Shown one piece after another: positions 51,316 through 61,592 of a DNA stretch of 64,000 nucleotides. How positions within the stretch are numbered: position 1 is the stretch's first letter; the number at the start of each line of letters is the position of its first letter. Location: contig JARBJD010000004.1 in assembly GCA_033064195.1 (NCBI GenBank), forward strand, positions 62,001 to 126,000. The letters are read 5' to 3'. The stretch is from Blattamonas nauphoetae. Taxonomy: Eukaryota; Preaxostyla; Oxymonadida. The notes beneath the pieces were generated by a model. It saw nothing but the letters and a program-made list of their open reading frames with translations. It was not told where the DNA came from and made no database searches. Position numbers and translations under genes: made by a program.

Positions 51316-52818
51316 ATGTTCGTTGTTTTCGGAGTTTTTTCTCTCCTCTTCACGGAGTCATTCCATTCAATGTCCAATGCTCCCTTTACGATCTCCTATG
51401 ATGGATTCAAATACGTTCCGAACGACGCAACTGCCGTTATCCTTTTTGATTGTAGTATTCACACCGGCGCTGCAACGCTGGAACTGACTTTTGAATGTGT
51501 CTCACCAACGTATAAGGTTCCAGGCAGTGCATCGTTCCATACCGTTGTGGTTGAACTGCCAGTGAATGATTCAACAGACAATTATGAGCTTTCAGTACAA
51601 GTTCAGGAGTACCTGGGAACTGACAACGTATTTCTCTTTGACGAAGAATACAAACTCAAGTCTGGAAAAGTGAAAGGTAGCGATACTGACACAGTCACCA
51701 TCGCGGCCAATCAGAAAACGTTCTCATTCATCCGTTTCTATGAAAAGAGAATCGCGAGAACTTTCGATGGTACTTCGAAAGTTACACTCAACGGTTTCGA
51801 CTATCCACCATCTGCTGACACTGTTTTTGTTGCCACATTCGCACCGGTGGATCGAACCTCAACAATCCCTGTTAAACTCAAATTCACTCTCAAGAAAGAC
51901 CAAACAACAACTGAAGAGGTTGATGTCACCTTTGCAGCGACTGGCACCGACGCTGTGTTTGCGCTGAATTGCAGGTATGAATTGGTGGACCTCGCCAAGG
52001 ACAGCGCACCCACAGTTCCAATCGCATCCAGATTCAATACCTTGAACATAGTGAAAGTTGAAGAGCCAGAATTTAAATTGGTGATTGAGACTGTCAACCA
52101 AGACAAAGCGGTTCTCTATCTGACACGTGACTTCGCTGGTGAAGCCATTGGCCTCAACTCAATCAACATCACACACTCCGCAGAAAGCAAATATACCTGG
52201 GAGGAAAATACCAACGGTTGCCCCATAGGTGTCTTCAAGTGCGCCTTACTGAATGTTTATATGGAATTGAAGGACACTTTGATCCCATTCGCAGAAGATG
52301 ATCCAGACACACCCCCAGCTCTCCACTTTGTCATCGGTGCCAAGTACGGCCTCACGTTTACAACACCTATCACAGATTGGACGCATCCAGATGACTTCAC
52401 CGTTCCAGACCCGGCGTCGATCTTCCTTCGCAACGCTGAGGCTCATCTCGGCCGGACGACACCTGGTCCCGACGGAAACGCCGAGCGACTGTCGATTCTG
52501 ATTCAAGGGTCAGGCCTTGTGCACCCGAAGGAGAAGGAAGTGGCCACGCTGAACCTGAAGCACGAAGACCCCAAGTTTGATCTGACGTTGAAGTCAGGAG
52601 TGAACAAGACAGTGGAGTTCGGATTTGCGAACACTGAACATCAATTGATTGTTGACTGGACTCAGGCGAAGTATAAAGTGCCGTACAACCATTCATACGC
52701 ACTGACAGTGGAGATTGGGTCAGCCAAGTCGAACACCATCACTGTGCACATGTCTGGCTCGAAGACAGTCTCTGCCCTTATCGCTGCTCTTCTTGCTGTG
52801 TTGGCACTGATTCTTTAA
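51316..52818 (+). CDS. Secreted protein with GPI-anchor-type C-terminus
   Basis: 500 residues without an intron. I chose ATG 51316 because it begins a signal peptide (MFVVFGVFSLLFTESF), although the frame is open a little upstream. The body is beta-rich and Thr/Val/Asp-rich with several Ig/TIG-like segments (pattern ..V.F..YELVDL..). The last 16 residues are a small hydrophobic run (SALIAALLAVLALIL) ending at the stop, preceded by a Ser/Gly site; this is the classical GPI-signal layout. The stop is TAA. No domain is recognised with certainty. Its modules recall the Ig-like units of the giant family, but similarity by eye is weak. Confidence 0.8.
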   Translation: MFVVFGVFSLLFTESFHSMSNAPFTISYDGFKYVPNDATAVILFDCSIHTGAATLELTFECVSPTYKVPGSASFHTVVVELPVNDSTDNYELSVQVQEYLGTDNVFLFDEEYKLKSGKVKGSDTDTVTIAANQKTFSFIRFYEKRIARTFDGTSKVTLNGFDYPPSADTVFVATFAPVDRTSTIPVKLKFTLKKDQTTTEEVDVTFAATGTDAVFALNCRYELVDLAKDSAPTVPIASRFNTLNIVKVEEPEFKLVIETVNQDKAVLYLTRDFAGEAIGLNSINITHSAESKYTWEENTNGCPIGVFKCALLNVYMELKDTLIPFAEDDPDTPPALHFVIGAKYGLTFTTPITDWTHPDDFTVPDPASIFLRNAEAHLGRTTPGPDGNAERLSILIQGSGLVHPKEKEVATLNLKHEDPKFDLTLKSGVNKTVEFGFANTEHQLIVDWTQAKYKVPYNHSYALTVEIGSAKSNTITVHMSGSKTVSALIAALLAVLALIL

Positions 52819-53354
52819 GTCGGAATCCCATCAAACATTATTCTCACAATTCTCAACCCCTTTCAGTGATTCTCAACTCATCGTGTAATTTTCACCTTTT
52901 CTGTTTGTGGAAATATTGTGTATGAGTGAGAATTATCTGGAAAACGAAGTATCCGTGGATAGGTTGACTTGTTTGAGAGATGTGTTGGAACTGAAATCTC
53001 TGTGAAAATGGGTGAACTCTCACATCTTACTCAACAGGTGAGGGATATACTCACTGTGTTCGTGGATATGTTAGGTTTAGCGAAGATGTGGTTTGATTCG
53101 TTGGAGAAGGGACAATCAATCAATGGATGAAGAAAACTGCTCAAAAATAAAGGAAATGACGAAATGAACACAGGATCAAGTGTGAAATGACACTTGACGA
53201 GCTTATAGCAGCGACTAACGCATAAAGAAAATGAAAATTGTACGGACTTCACTTGAGAAAAAAAAGAAGATGAGATGTCTTGCATAAACCTTCAACACGA
53301 GTGAAACAGTCCATAATCGACGGTTTTGGATTGTCCTGCATTCTACGAAGTCGA
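52819..53354. other. Convergent intergenic spacer
   Basis: AT-rich and without a convincing frame. It lies between the 3' ends of the GPI-type gene and the beta-helix gene. Confidence 0.4.
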
Positions 53355-55292
53355 CTAACGAGTCGCAAACCCGTAAATCAGACCTGCGACGATCCCGACA
53401 ACGATAATCAGTGTCACAGGCAACGATGTTGTCAGTGCGATGACCACCCCATTAGACCCATCCGGTGTGTCGAACATACTCAATTTTGACTTGTCTTTTC
53501 GTGGATCTTCTCCGATTTGTGAGATGTAGTAAGTCTCGTCTGTGAGGAGCCCATCATATCTTCCACAATAAAATGAGGGAGATATCTCCGTCTCGTAGTA
53601 TGTGCTTGCGATGATGTTCCGGTTAGAATCTGCGTTGAGTTCAGTCACCCATTGCTTGTTAAGATGGCCGCTTGTGAGGAGGGTTTCTGGAACAGCAACT
53701 ACAATATCATATAAACTCGTGGAGGTCGACTTTTCAACATATATTCGGTTCAGTGTCACATAATGACCTTCTGATGAATAGTAATTTTGGGTCAATGTGA
53801 TGAACAGTTGCGAAGGTGAACAGGTGCCTCTGTTCTTCTTCAAATGGACATCTTCAACAAGAATTGTATCCGCATATAGTTCTACGGTCGACCCATCCAC
53901 ACTGGCGTAACAGTTCGAGAGACGAGTTTGGGTGAATTTGATGGATGGAGCTCGAACGCGAAGGCCAGTACTCCTGAACGACATATCTTCAAACACGGTT
54001 TGTTTGTCAAAGACCACAGTGCCTGAATAGTCGATGACGAAGCCAGGGTAATAGTCATAATACGATCGGCATGATTGGAAGCCACATCCGGAGATTCGGA
54101 GTTCGATGTTTTGAATGTTGGAGACTGAGTGAGAAATACCGACACAGTACCTAGACGCTGTACACGAGATCATTGAACATTTCGAGATCGTGCAATTGTT
54201 GTCAAGAGGATAAATTGAAAGAAAACTCCATCCGTTCAGGTTGACGAATTTGCAGCTCTTGATGGACACTTTCGGAGCATCCGTCGGATCAGAAGACGAG
54301 AGGAGAGATGATATGGACAATCCCGCGACCCCTTGAGATGATAGCCCATCAAACGAACAGCTGGAAACAGTCAACGTGATAGCTGGGGCATAAATGGAGA
54401 TGACCAATCCAAGATACCCAGTCGAATAAGGGTCTGACCCATTCACAAATTTATAATTCTGAACAGTGTATTTCTTTGTGATTGCGCAGACAACTGTTTC
54501 GTTCGCTTTCTTGTTCGATTGGAGGACATCTGTTTTCACAGTCTGTTGGATGCTTTGGAGGTCCCGCAGCATGAAACTGTTTCCGGAGATCGGGGCGTTG
54601 GTGATGCTGCCGTAGATGTCGTCTGTCACGTTCCGCATCGTGGACTCCGCGAAATTAGTGGTATATTGGAACTTGCTTGGATCAGTGGCGCAGAGAGTCT
54701 TTGTTGGGTAATAATATTGGTTTGTAACGACATGGTCGATGTTCGAGAAGGAAGATTGTGTGATTTCTGCTGTGTATGTGGAACAGCCGAAAAGTGGGGA
54801 TGACCCGACGATAACATCATCACAAAGGCACTGTGAGACAAGAAGGTGAGAATCTGGGCTGGATGACTCGAGTATTTCGGGGAGGAGCGAATAGCCACGA
54901 AGGGTGATGTTGAGGAGGGCTACCGTGCCCAGGTCAGTTGTGATGGGGATGTTCTCGCTTTCAAATGAGAGTAAGGCACAGCTGATCTGGACGTGGGAGG
55001 AGTCAAGCAGGTTTGCGATTCTCGACTCTCCGGAGACGATGAAGTTCAGATTGTCGAACGAAATTGTTGAATTCTGCAAATGAAAGAGGAATTCGGTGGA
55101 TTCATCCATTCCAGACACATCGGAATTGGACATGCTCCGAATCGTGGTTGTTTCATGGAGAAATCGATGGTTGTTTGATGTGAACGCTCTGGAGTTCAGG
55201 ATGATGGGTGATTCCGAATTTGACTGTGGTTGGAGAAAAGGACTGATGTCGACAGGAACGGTCGACATTAGAGAAATAAGACAGAGCAACAT
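53355..55292 (-). CDS. Secreted beta-helix type I membrane protein
   Basis: 645 residues without introns. ATG 55292 starts a signal peptide (MLLCLISLMSTVPV); the frame is open 18 codons further up, but that part is polar. The body is Ser/Asn/Thr-rich with recurring beta-strand turns of the right-handed parallel beta-helix kind (..ISGCGFQSC.., ..VSSCSFDGLSS.., ..IKSCKFVNL..). A transmembrane helix near the C-terminus (VTLIIVVGIVAGLIYGF) is followed by only a few residues and TAG. It resembles the N-terminal beta-helix of the giant family in style, but it is a separate gene without Ig-like modules or a kinase tail. A surface adhesin is the likely role. Confidence 0.8.
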   Translation of the reverse strand: MLLCLISLMSTVPVDISPFLQPQSNSESPIILNSRAFTSNNHRFLHETTTIRSMSNSDVSGMDESTEFLFHLQNSTISFDNLNFIVSGESRIANLLDSSHVQISCALLSFESENIPITTDLGTVALLNITLRGYSLLPEILESSSPDSHLLVSQCLCDDVIVGSSPLFGCSTYTAEITQSSFSNIDHVVTNQYYYPTKTLCATDPSKFQYTTNFAESTMRNVTDDIYGSITNAPISGNSFMLRDLQSIQQTVKTDVLQSNKKANETVVCAITKKYTVQNYKFVNGSDPYSTGYLGLVISIYAPAITLTVSSCSFDGLSSQGVAGLSISSLLSSSDPTDAPKVSIKSCKFVNLNGWSFLSIYPLDNNCTISKCSMISCTASRYCVGISHSVSNIQNIELRISGCGFQSCRSYYDYYPGFVIDYSGTVVFDKQTVFEDMSFRSTGLRVRAPSIKFTQTRLSNCYASVDGSTVELYADTILVEDVHLKKNRGTCSPSQLFITLTQNYYSSEGHYVTLNRIYVEKSTSTSLYDIVVAVPETLLTSGHLNKQWVTELNADSNRNIIASTYYETEISPSFYCGRYDGLLTDETYYISQIGEDPRKDKSKLSMFDTPDGSNGVVIALTTSLPVTLIIVVGIVAGLIYGFATR

Positions 55293-55744
55293 CTTCGAGT
55301 TGTTGCAGAATGAATGATCGGCCAATAATTTACCCTGGTCATTCAAAAATGAAGTTCGAGAAAAGGACTACGAGAAGAAAATTGTGAAATTCCAATAGCA
55401 ACGAAATGTTCATTCAAACTGGGATGTATTTGAAGCCATGACGGCCCGATATATGACGGCTCTTCAGTCAAACAAGAATCTGGAGTGTTCCAAAATGGGA
55501 AAGATTGAATGGCACGTCCTCTCATCTGACGAGAGGCATACGTGGACTGAGAGAGACATTCAGAATCGTAATTGAAGACAACAGAACGGAAGGACAGGAA
55601 ACAGAATGGACAGAAAGAGGGCTGATAGAGAAGAGTGAGGTGAAGGAGAGTGGAAACACCTTCCATCCACATTGTGGAGATGGAATGATTGTCAGAGAGA
55701 CAGCGAGAACGAGATGTTCGTCCTAGCGCGGTCAATGATGAGAG

Positions 55745-55748
<4 letters not shown>

Positions 55749-55822
<74 letters not shown>
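55749..55822. repeat. (TG)n microsatellite, about 37 copies
   Basis: Uninterrupted TG run in the spacer 55293-56110, upstream of the beta-helix gene and downstream of the broken family member. No gene is supported in this spacer. Confidence 0.97.
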
Positions 55823-55828
<6 letters not shown>

Positions 55829-56110
55829 AGAGTGATGTTATTTGAAGAAAGGAAAGTTGAGTCGCATAAATGGACAGGAAACGCTGAATACAGAAGAAAA
55901 TGGAATGGATGGAGAAACGAAATGTTGATGATCGGGAAATGTCTCTGAAAGATACGGAAGTGAGAAGATGAAAGTAATGTTTGTGAAGAGATATAGAAAA
56001 GCCAGGAGTGAAAGAACGAAACAGGGCACAAAAGACAAGTCTGACAAAAGAAGAGAAATTGTTTGGAAAATGAAAAATGAAGTGTTTGACTCCATTTGCT
56101 TGAAATCCCA

Positions 56111-58505
56111 TCACTGCTCCAGTTTCACCAAAATGTTCTGAAGTGTGGGGCGTTGATCTGGATCGACTGACAGACACTCCACAATCAGTTCACGAAGTGT
56201 CTCGTCTGCGATTCTGTCGATTGGGAGAGACATTCCAGCGGCCAAGTTGCGATGTGCTGTGACAGCGTCGTTCTCAGCGAAAGGCACAAGACCAGTCTCA
56301 ACTTCAAACAAGATCAGACCAAACCGAAAAACCGTCGCTTTCGATTCGGACACTTCGGAGTTCATTTCGTCCTCCTTCTCACCTTGTGCAGGTGCTCGCC
56401 AGCGGACCTCTTCTGCTGCTCCCGTCCATCCAGAGATGGCAGTGGGAGGAGGGAGTGGTTGGCTTTGCTGGTTTTCCTGTTCTGTCTGGACACGAATGAA
56501 GACTGTGTCTGTCTTGCTCAGAAGAATCCGATGAGGCGAGATTCGGCTGCCTGCCTCCAGATTCTTCTTCTTCTCCACCATTTGGACCATCCCTGCCACA
56601 ATCCTCCTCTCGACCTCTCTCCTCTTCGTTGCAGCCACTCCATCTCCTTTGTGTATTCGATAAAACAGCGTCTCTGTTCCACTCACAACTTCGGTCGTGA
56701 ACTCTCCTTCACATTTCATCACTTCAACCGGATCGGCCATTTCACGGTGTCCATCGAGTGCTGAAACTGTCATCAGATTTGGATTGTCTGTCGTGGAAGA
56801 CGATGATTGAGAGTTGACTGTCTTCGCGACGAGCATTCCGTTTGTTGTTTTGTATTCCTCATGCTCGACTTCCACCTTTGTCACCTCATCCCCTCTCATT
56901 TCTTGGTTCTGGTCTGATTTTACTTGTTCTGCCTTCTTCTTTCGACGCCAGGTGAGCAAAAGAGAGATGATGACGATTGTGACGATGAGAAGGACACATC
57001 AGACAATCAGAGGGATCAGCCACGGCAACGATTGTGTGAGGGCGAGAGATCTTCGCTCCTTGGAACTGAGTCGGAAGATGAACGAGTCAGTTTTCGATCC
57101 ATTTCCGAAGATGAGAAGTCCTCGTCATTCCAAATGAGAGGAGAGGGAGGCGAGGGAGGAGGAAGGGATTGTGAGAGATATGTATGTCTCATTCCAAAGC
57201 GACGAGTTCGAGAGCGAGAGAGGCAGAACTTCCTCTTCCTTCTGTTCGCCTTTCGATGACCCAATCGACGACACTTCCAGAGACAGACCACACGGAATCA
57301 GCATCGCCCCAACAATCTCAACTTCGAACACGCCCTTCTTCTTCAGAAACGTGGCTGAGCTGTTGGTCGTGTCAAGCGATGCCATTCACCAACATCCAAG
57401 CGACATCCACCGAACAACACGGACGATCCGAGCTGCCACAGAAGCGAGGGTCGGAATGCGATGAGTCGTTCACCAACAAAACAAACGGGTCGGGACAGAG
57501 CAGTGTTTGGAGAGACAGACCAGCGCAAGAAATGGAGATCGATGGACTGTCCTTCTGGGCCACGGAGAGAAGGTCGTACGAGCTGTTGAAGTTGATAGTG
57601 TCTGTCCAGCCGAGTGCGAGTTCTGCTGACACTCCGCGTTTTGTCGATTCAAACACAACTTCAACGTCCTCCTCGAATCCATCCAACTTCACAACAAACA
57701 CCGCATCTTGAGGAAGATCGTCTCCAACAAGAACCAATCGGAAGGTCGTGTGAGACGACGACGCCCAAGCGAACTCAGCAGCTGACAAGACTGGAGGCTT
57801 CGGCACACGGAAGATAATTCTCCCATCCAACACAGTTTGGCGATTCATAACCGAACACTGTGTGATCTCGTACCGTTTCGCTCGTTGGAGTTCAGCGGGG
57901 TCGGTTGTCGTTGTGAGAATATGCTTCGTCTCTCCTTCCATTTCTGAGAAACTGCCACTCAGAGTGAACATGGTTCCATTTTTGACATCGTCGTCATCAA
58001 CTTCAATGATCGACAAAACGAACCCTTCTGACGCGGGAAAGCCAAGGCCTGCGATTGTCAGATGGAGAACATCACAATTGTCGAGTTTCAGTGCGCATGA
58101 CGCAGATTGGAGAAGAGAAGGAAGTTGGAAAGTTTGTGAAGAGTGGGACACGCTGAGAGAAGATGACGCCAATGACAGCACTGTGTACGTCCGTCCAAAC
58201 GAAATCTTTCCGTTCGGACGAACCAAAACATTCAGAGGTTCCGTTTTTGGGCCATCAGAACTTGGAAACGCAATCTGGCCAAGCGAGATTGGTGTTTTGG
58301 ATGGGTCTGACTCATCGAACACGACGAGGGAGTACAGCCCGGCGAAAATCTTGTCCACAGTGATCAGAAGCATGGCTTCGTTCAGATTTTCTGGATTCAG
58401 TGTTGAGACGATGAAGAGAAGTTTTGGGATGGCGGGTGTTGTGAACGAGAGCGGGATGAGGTTGTTGGCTCGACTGGAAATGTGTGATTCTGAGTGAAAT
58501 GACAT
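56111..58505 (-). pseudogene. Broken relative of the giant family: Ig-like modules, membrane region and kinase-like tail
   Basis: The 5' part (58505-57372, 377 codons) has Ig-like modules and the second beta-helix header CGSSDRPCCSVDVAW. It then breaks off at LVNGIA and continues in another frame at 57385 with the segment corresponding to VEIVGAMLIPCGLSLEV, so about 150 codons of beta-helix found in G1 to G3 are missing. Two in-frame TGA codons follow, one where paralogues have Trp in LEWRGRL and one in the membrane helix (LPWLIPLIV..LLIVTIVIISLLLTWRRKKK). The last frame (56959-56111) encodes the kinase-like tail (EVRWRAPAQ, VFRFGLILFEVETG, LSVDPDQRPTL), again without HRD. The pattern fits a decaying gene. 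Sequencing error cannot explain the missing block. Confidence 0.75.
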
Positions 58506-59079
58506 TTTTCCACGTATTTTACACTACATTTCACTATTTCATGTTTTCAATGATGTTTTCAATAATGTCTTCGTTACAAATCTTCATCATTAACTGTGAT
58601 GTCACACTGACACATCGGTGAGAATCACCCAAATGCGATGAGCATTCCAATTCTCACGAATAGTCTTGGAAATTCAGGAGAATGTTTCAATAATGATAGT
58701 TGAAGAATATCTCGAATAAGGATTTGTTTTGAGTGGAAGTTCAGTAGAACTTGGATGATCGTTTGAAATGCGGTGATTGAGGCAGTAGGTAAAAAGAAAT
58801 AGAAAAAACCAGAGAACCAGATAGGAGAAAATGGTGAAATTCATCCAACTGTGAATTTTTGTAGCCAACCTTCCACTCTCAATTAAAGTCAGCCATCGCT
58901 CTGAAAAGTGCTGAATATGTGACCATGAGAAGTAAAAGAATATCACAAACCAGGGACATCTAATCTAATGATCTGGATAAGATAGGAGCTATCATCTATT
59001 TAACAAATAAAGGAAACTTGATGGTTCAGAAGGCGCCAGAAAGTGAGATCCAGAGACAATTCAGTGAAAATGAGGAAAT
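58506..59079. other. AT-rich spacer between two broken family members
   Basis: No coding signal. In an intact paralogue, Ig-like modules would lie between the sequences on either side, so this may be replaced or inserted DNA. No terminal repeats of a mobile element are visible. Confidence 0.35.
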
Positions 59080-61401
59080 CTAGCAAATCACACCTTCAAC
59101 CTGTCGATTGAGTCTGTACGGGTGAGCTGTGTGGATTTTTTGGAGAGTCTCTGCGTCTGTGTGATTTTGTGACGCGTGTAACATTTCACTCAGAATCGCA
59201 CAAATGTCGAAATGCCAGAGCGACCAAAATGGCTCGTCGTCGAATCCAGCGTCGAAGGTGTTGCTGGTTGATGAAGAGACACTTTTCTTCACATTTGTGA
59301 TTTTGTATTCTGAGCCGAAGTGGAGGGAGGATGAGAGGGAGAGATTTGCGAAGGGGAGAGTGGCTGTTCCACTCGTTTTGTCGAATTCCATATCTTCCAA
59401 CACAATCTCAGTTCCTTGTGGTGTCTCCAATGTCACATCGTACTTTCTGGATGTGCCAGGGAACACTCCCTTGAAGGATAACAAAACCAACAAGTTCTGT
59501 GATGATTCCCATCGGTGAGAAGACTCCACTCGTTGGCAAAGCTGATGTCGAGAAACAATCAAAACTGGTGACAGATCCGATGGTATTCATGACCATAAAA
59601 TCAGAAATATGGCTAGAGAGATCAGCATTGGCACATTCATTGTCGAAAAACAGCAAATCTGTGAGTATGGACGAGTCTGTGGGTGTGTCTTGGGAGAGAA
59701 TTAGTCCTCCCGTGAGTGTGCCTGCATTATTCGTGAAAGTCGAATTATCAACTCGACATTCGCGAGGATAGTTGATTTGGACAGCGCACGGATGTTCGAT
59801 TTGATTATTGTAGGACTTTTGCGAATCTGAAAATGTGCATTGCGCAATCACCGTTAATTTCGTGCGTTGTCCAAATCAACTATCCTCGCGAATGTCGAGT
59901 TGATAATTCGACTTTCACGAATAATGCAGGCACACTCACGGGAGGACTAATTCTCTCCCAAGACACACCCACAGACTCGTCCATACTCACAGATTTGCTG
60001 TTTTTCGACAATGAATGTGCCAATGCTGATCTCTCTAGCCATATTTCTGATTTTATGGTCATGAATACCATCAGAACTAGCACCCGCAGAGTTGTTTGTG
60101 AATGTATTGCCAAAAATGGTAACAGTGTAAGAATCGTCCGAAGCATCATTTGAGTCATATGAGATGAATAAACCAGAGCTGAAAGAGCGTGACTGGCCAT
60201 TCAAAAATGACGAAGACTTGATAAACACATCAGCGGGAACCTGACGAATCAGGACTGCCATCGTGAAGGACGTGAAAGTGCATGACACGATCCAAATCTG
60301 GTTTCCGACAATGGGAGTGTCGGACTTGTATGAATGCCCTGACTGAGATCCTTCCACGTATTCAACCGAAGTTGTGTCTGAAGGTGTTGCTGGCTCGGCA
60401 ATTGGAGGAGGAGACGCAGTGAGTGAGTGTGAAAACGATGAGTTCGAGACGAGAGTGTTCCCTGCCCAGGACAGATCCGTTCCACTTGTTCCCGAAAAAT
60501 GGTTCGAGCAGTGAGAAATTGAACTCCTAATTAGGCGCTGTGAAAGGATCGAGAAGCGAGGAACGAAAGTTGAAGGCGGAGGGGTGCTTGTCGTGTTCGT
60601 CAGTGATGAAGCCGAGAGGGACATAGCACACGCCACAACTCCGTCAGCATTGGTTCCTCCCATAATCCCGAAATCAAAGAGAGGACCAGTTCCGAGTGGG
60701 AGATGAGTGGATTGAGTGGCGATGTCGTTTCCACTGACGGAGAGTGATCCAACTCCAAAAGTGTCTGTGGTTGTTTCTTCCTTCCATTTGGTTTGTGTGG
60801 AAGAAATGAAAGATCTTGGTCCATTCACCAAAGGTAATAGAGACGACGATTCTTCTGATGACGTGTGATGGCACGAGACGATGCTAATCGACGTTGACGA
60901 GCCCACTTCCGAACAACAAACCACAAATGGTGGTGTGTCCACACAAGACACGATTTTGCTCAAAGAGATCGCACAACTGGACGATCTGAGTCGAGCAACG
61001 GTTGTGTTTGGAGAATCTGGAAACAGTATCAGATTCTCTAAGAAGAATGAGCTGTTCCAAACTTCGAATATCGTGGTAATGTGCTTCAGATCACCTTGTC
61101 CTTCATTTTTTGGATGTTCCATCTCAAGTTGAATTTCGTGATGATTTGCACTGTTTGTGTGAGACAAAGTTGTTTGAAATCCTGAAATTCTTAGATTTCG
61201 TGAGTAAACGTGTATATCTTTAGTGATATACTGTACGTTTGGTACAAGATGGACTTGTTTGTCAGTTAACTGGTCCAAAGTTGGCGGATCGTGTGGACTG
61301 GCTAAAAGTGCATGCAAATCGTCCAGATGGTGGATACAACGAATAGAAAAGAGCGGGGAGGGAGACGAACTCACTAAAATGAATTGTAACAGAACAATCA
61401 T
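59080..61401 (-). pseudogene. Beta-helix ectodomain gene interrupted by a 212-bp inverted copy
   Basis: Starts at ATG 61401 with a signal peptide (MIVLLQFILVSSS) and encodes a Ser/Thr/Asn-rich beta-helix related to the giant family (..LGTGPLFDFG.., ..SSISHCSNHFSGTSG..). At 60072 it runs into an inverted copy of its own downstream sequence (59861-60072). At 59860 the true continuation resumes (KLTVIAQCTFSDSQKS..). Leaving out exactly that 212-bp arm keeps the frame. A further change of frame lies near 59480, around GFVILQGS/LLSFKGVF; a 22-nt GTTGGT..AAG segment there would restore the frame if removed, but that is very short for an intron. The end is TAG at 59080. No membrane helix or kinase tail is present. 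Confidence 0.7.
59579..60072. repeat. Near-perfect inverted repeat, 212-bp arms, 70-bp spacer
   Basis: 59579-59790 and 59861-60072 are reverse complements with one mismatch seen (G at 59784). The spacer is 59791-59860. Because the arms are coding, both strands translate to the same peptide (INYPRECRVDNSTFTNNAG..). Confidence 0.95.
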
Positions 61402-61592
61402 GAGAGGAATTGTCACTTTTAAAGATTGGGTCTCTGACAAGTCTCAAGAGCCTGTGAAGCACAAAGATGGTGCATTTCCTGATAAAAAAGTGTACTATCA
61501 AATTAATTTGTCTTCATAAGGAAATAAATAACGCCGGTGAATATAAAAACTGAATCATCGCAAACAAGAAAGAATGAGCTCCAAAAAGCGTC

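Noticed and set aside
56111-57130. TGA read as tryptophan
   Set aside because: TGA sits where paralogues have Trp (LE-W-RG) in the broken copy and after DGET at about 6330. However, all intact giant genes and both clean kinase genes end in TGA, and Trp is TGG throughout them. These sites are in decayed copies.
58506-59079. A transposon inserted between the two broken family parts
   Set aside because: No terminal inverted repeats, target-site duplication or transposase-like frame can be seen in the 574 bp.
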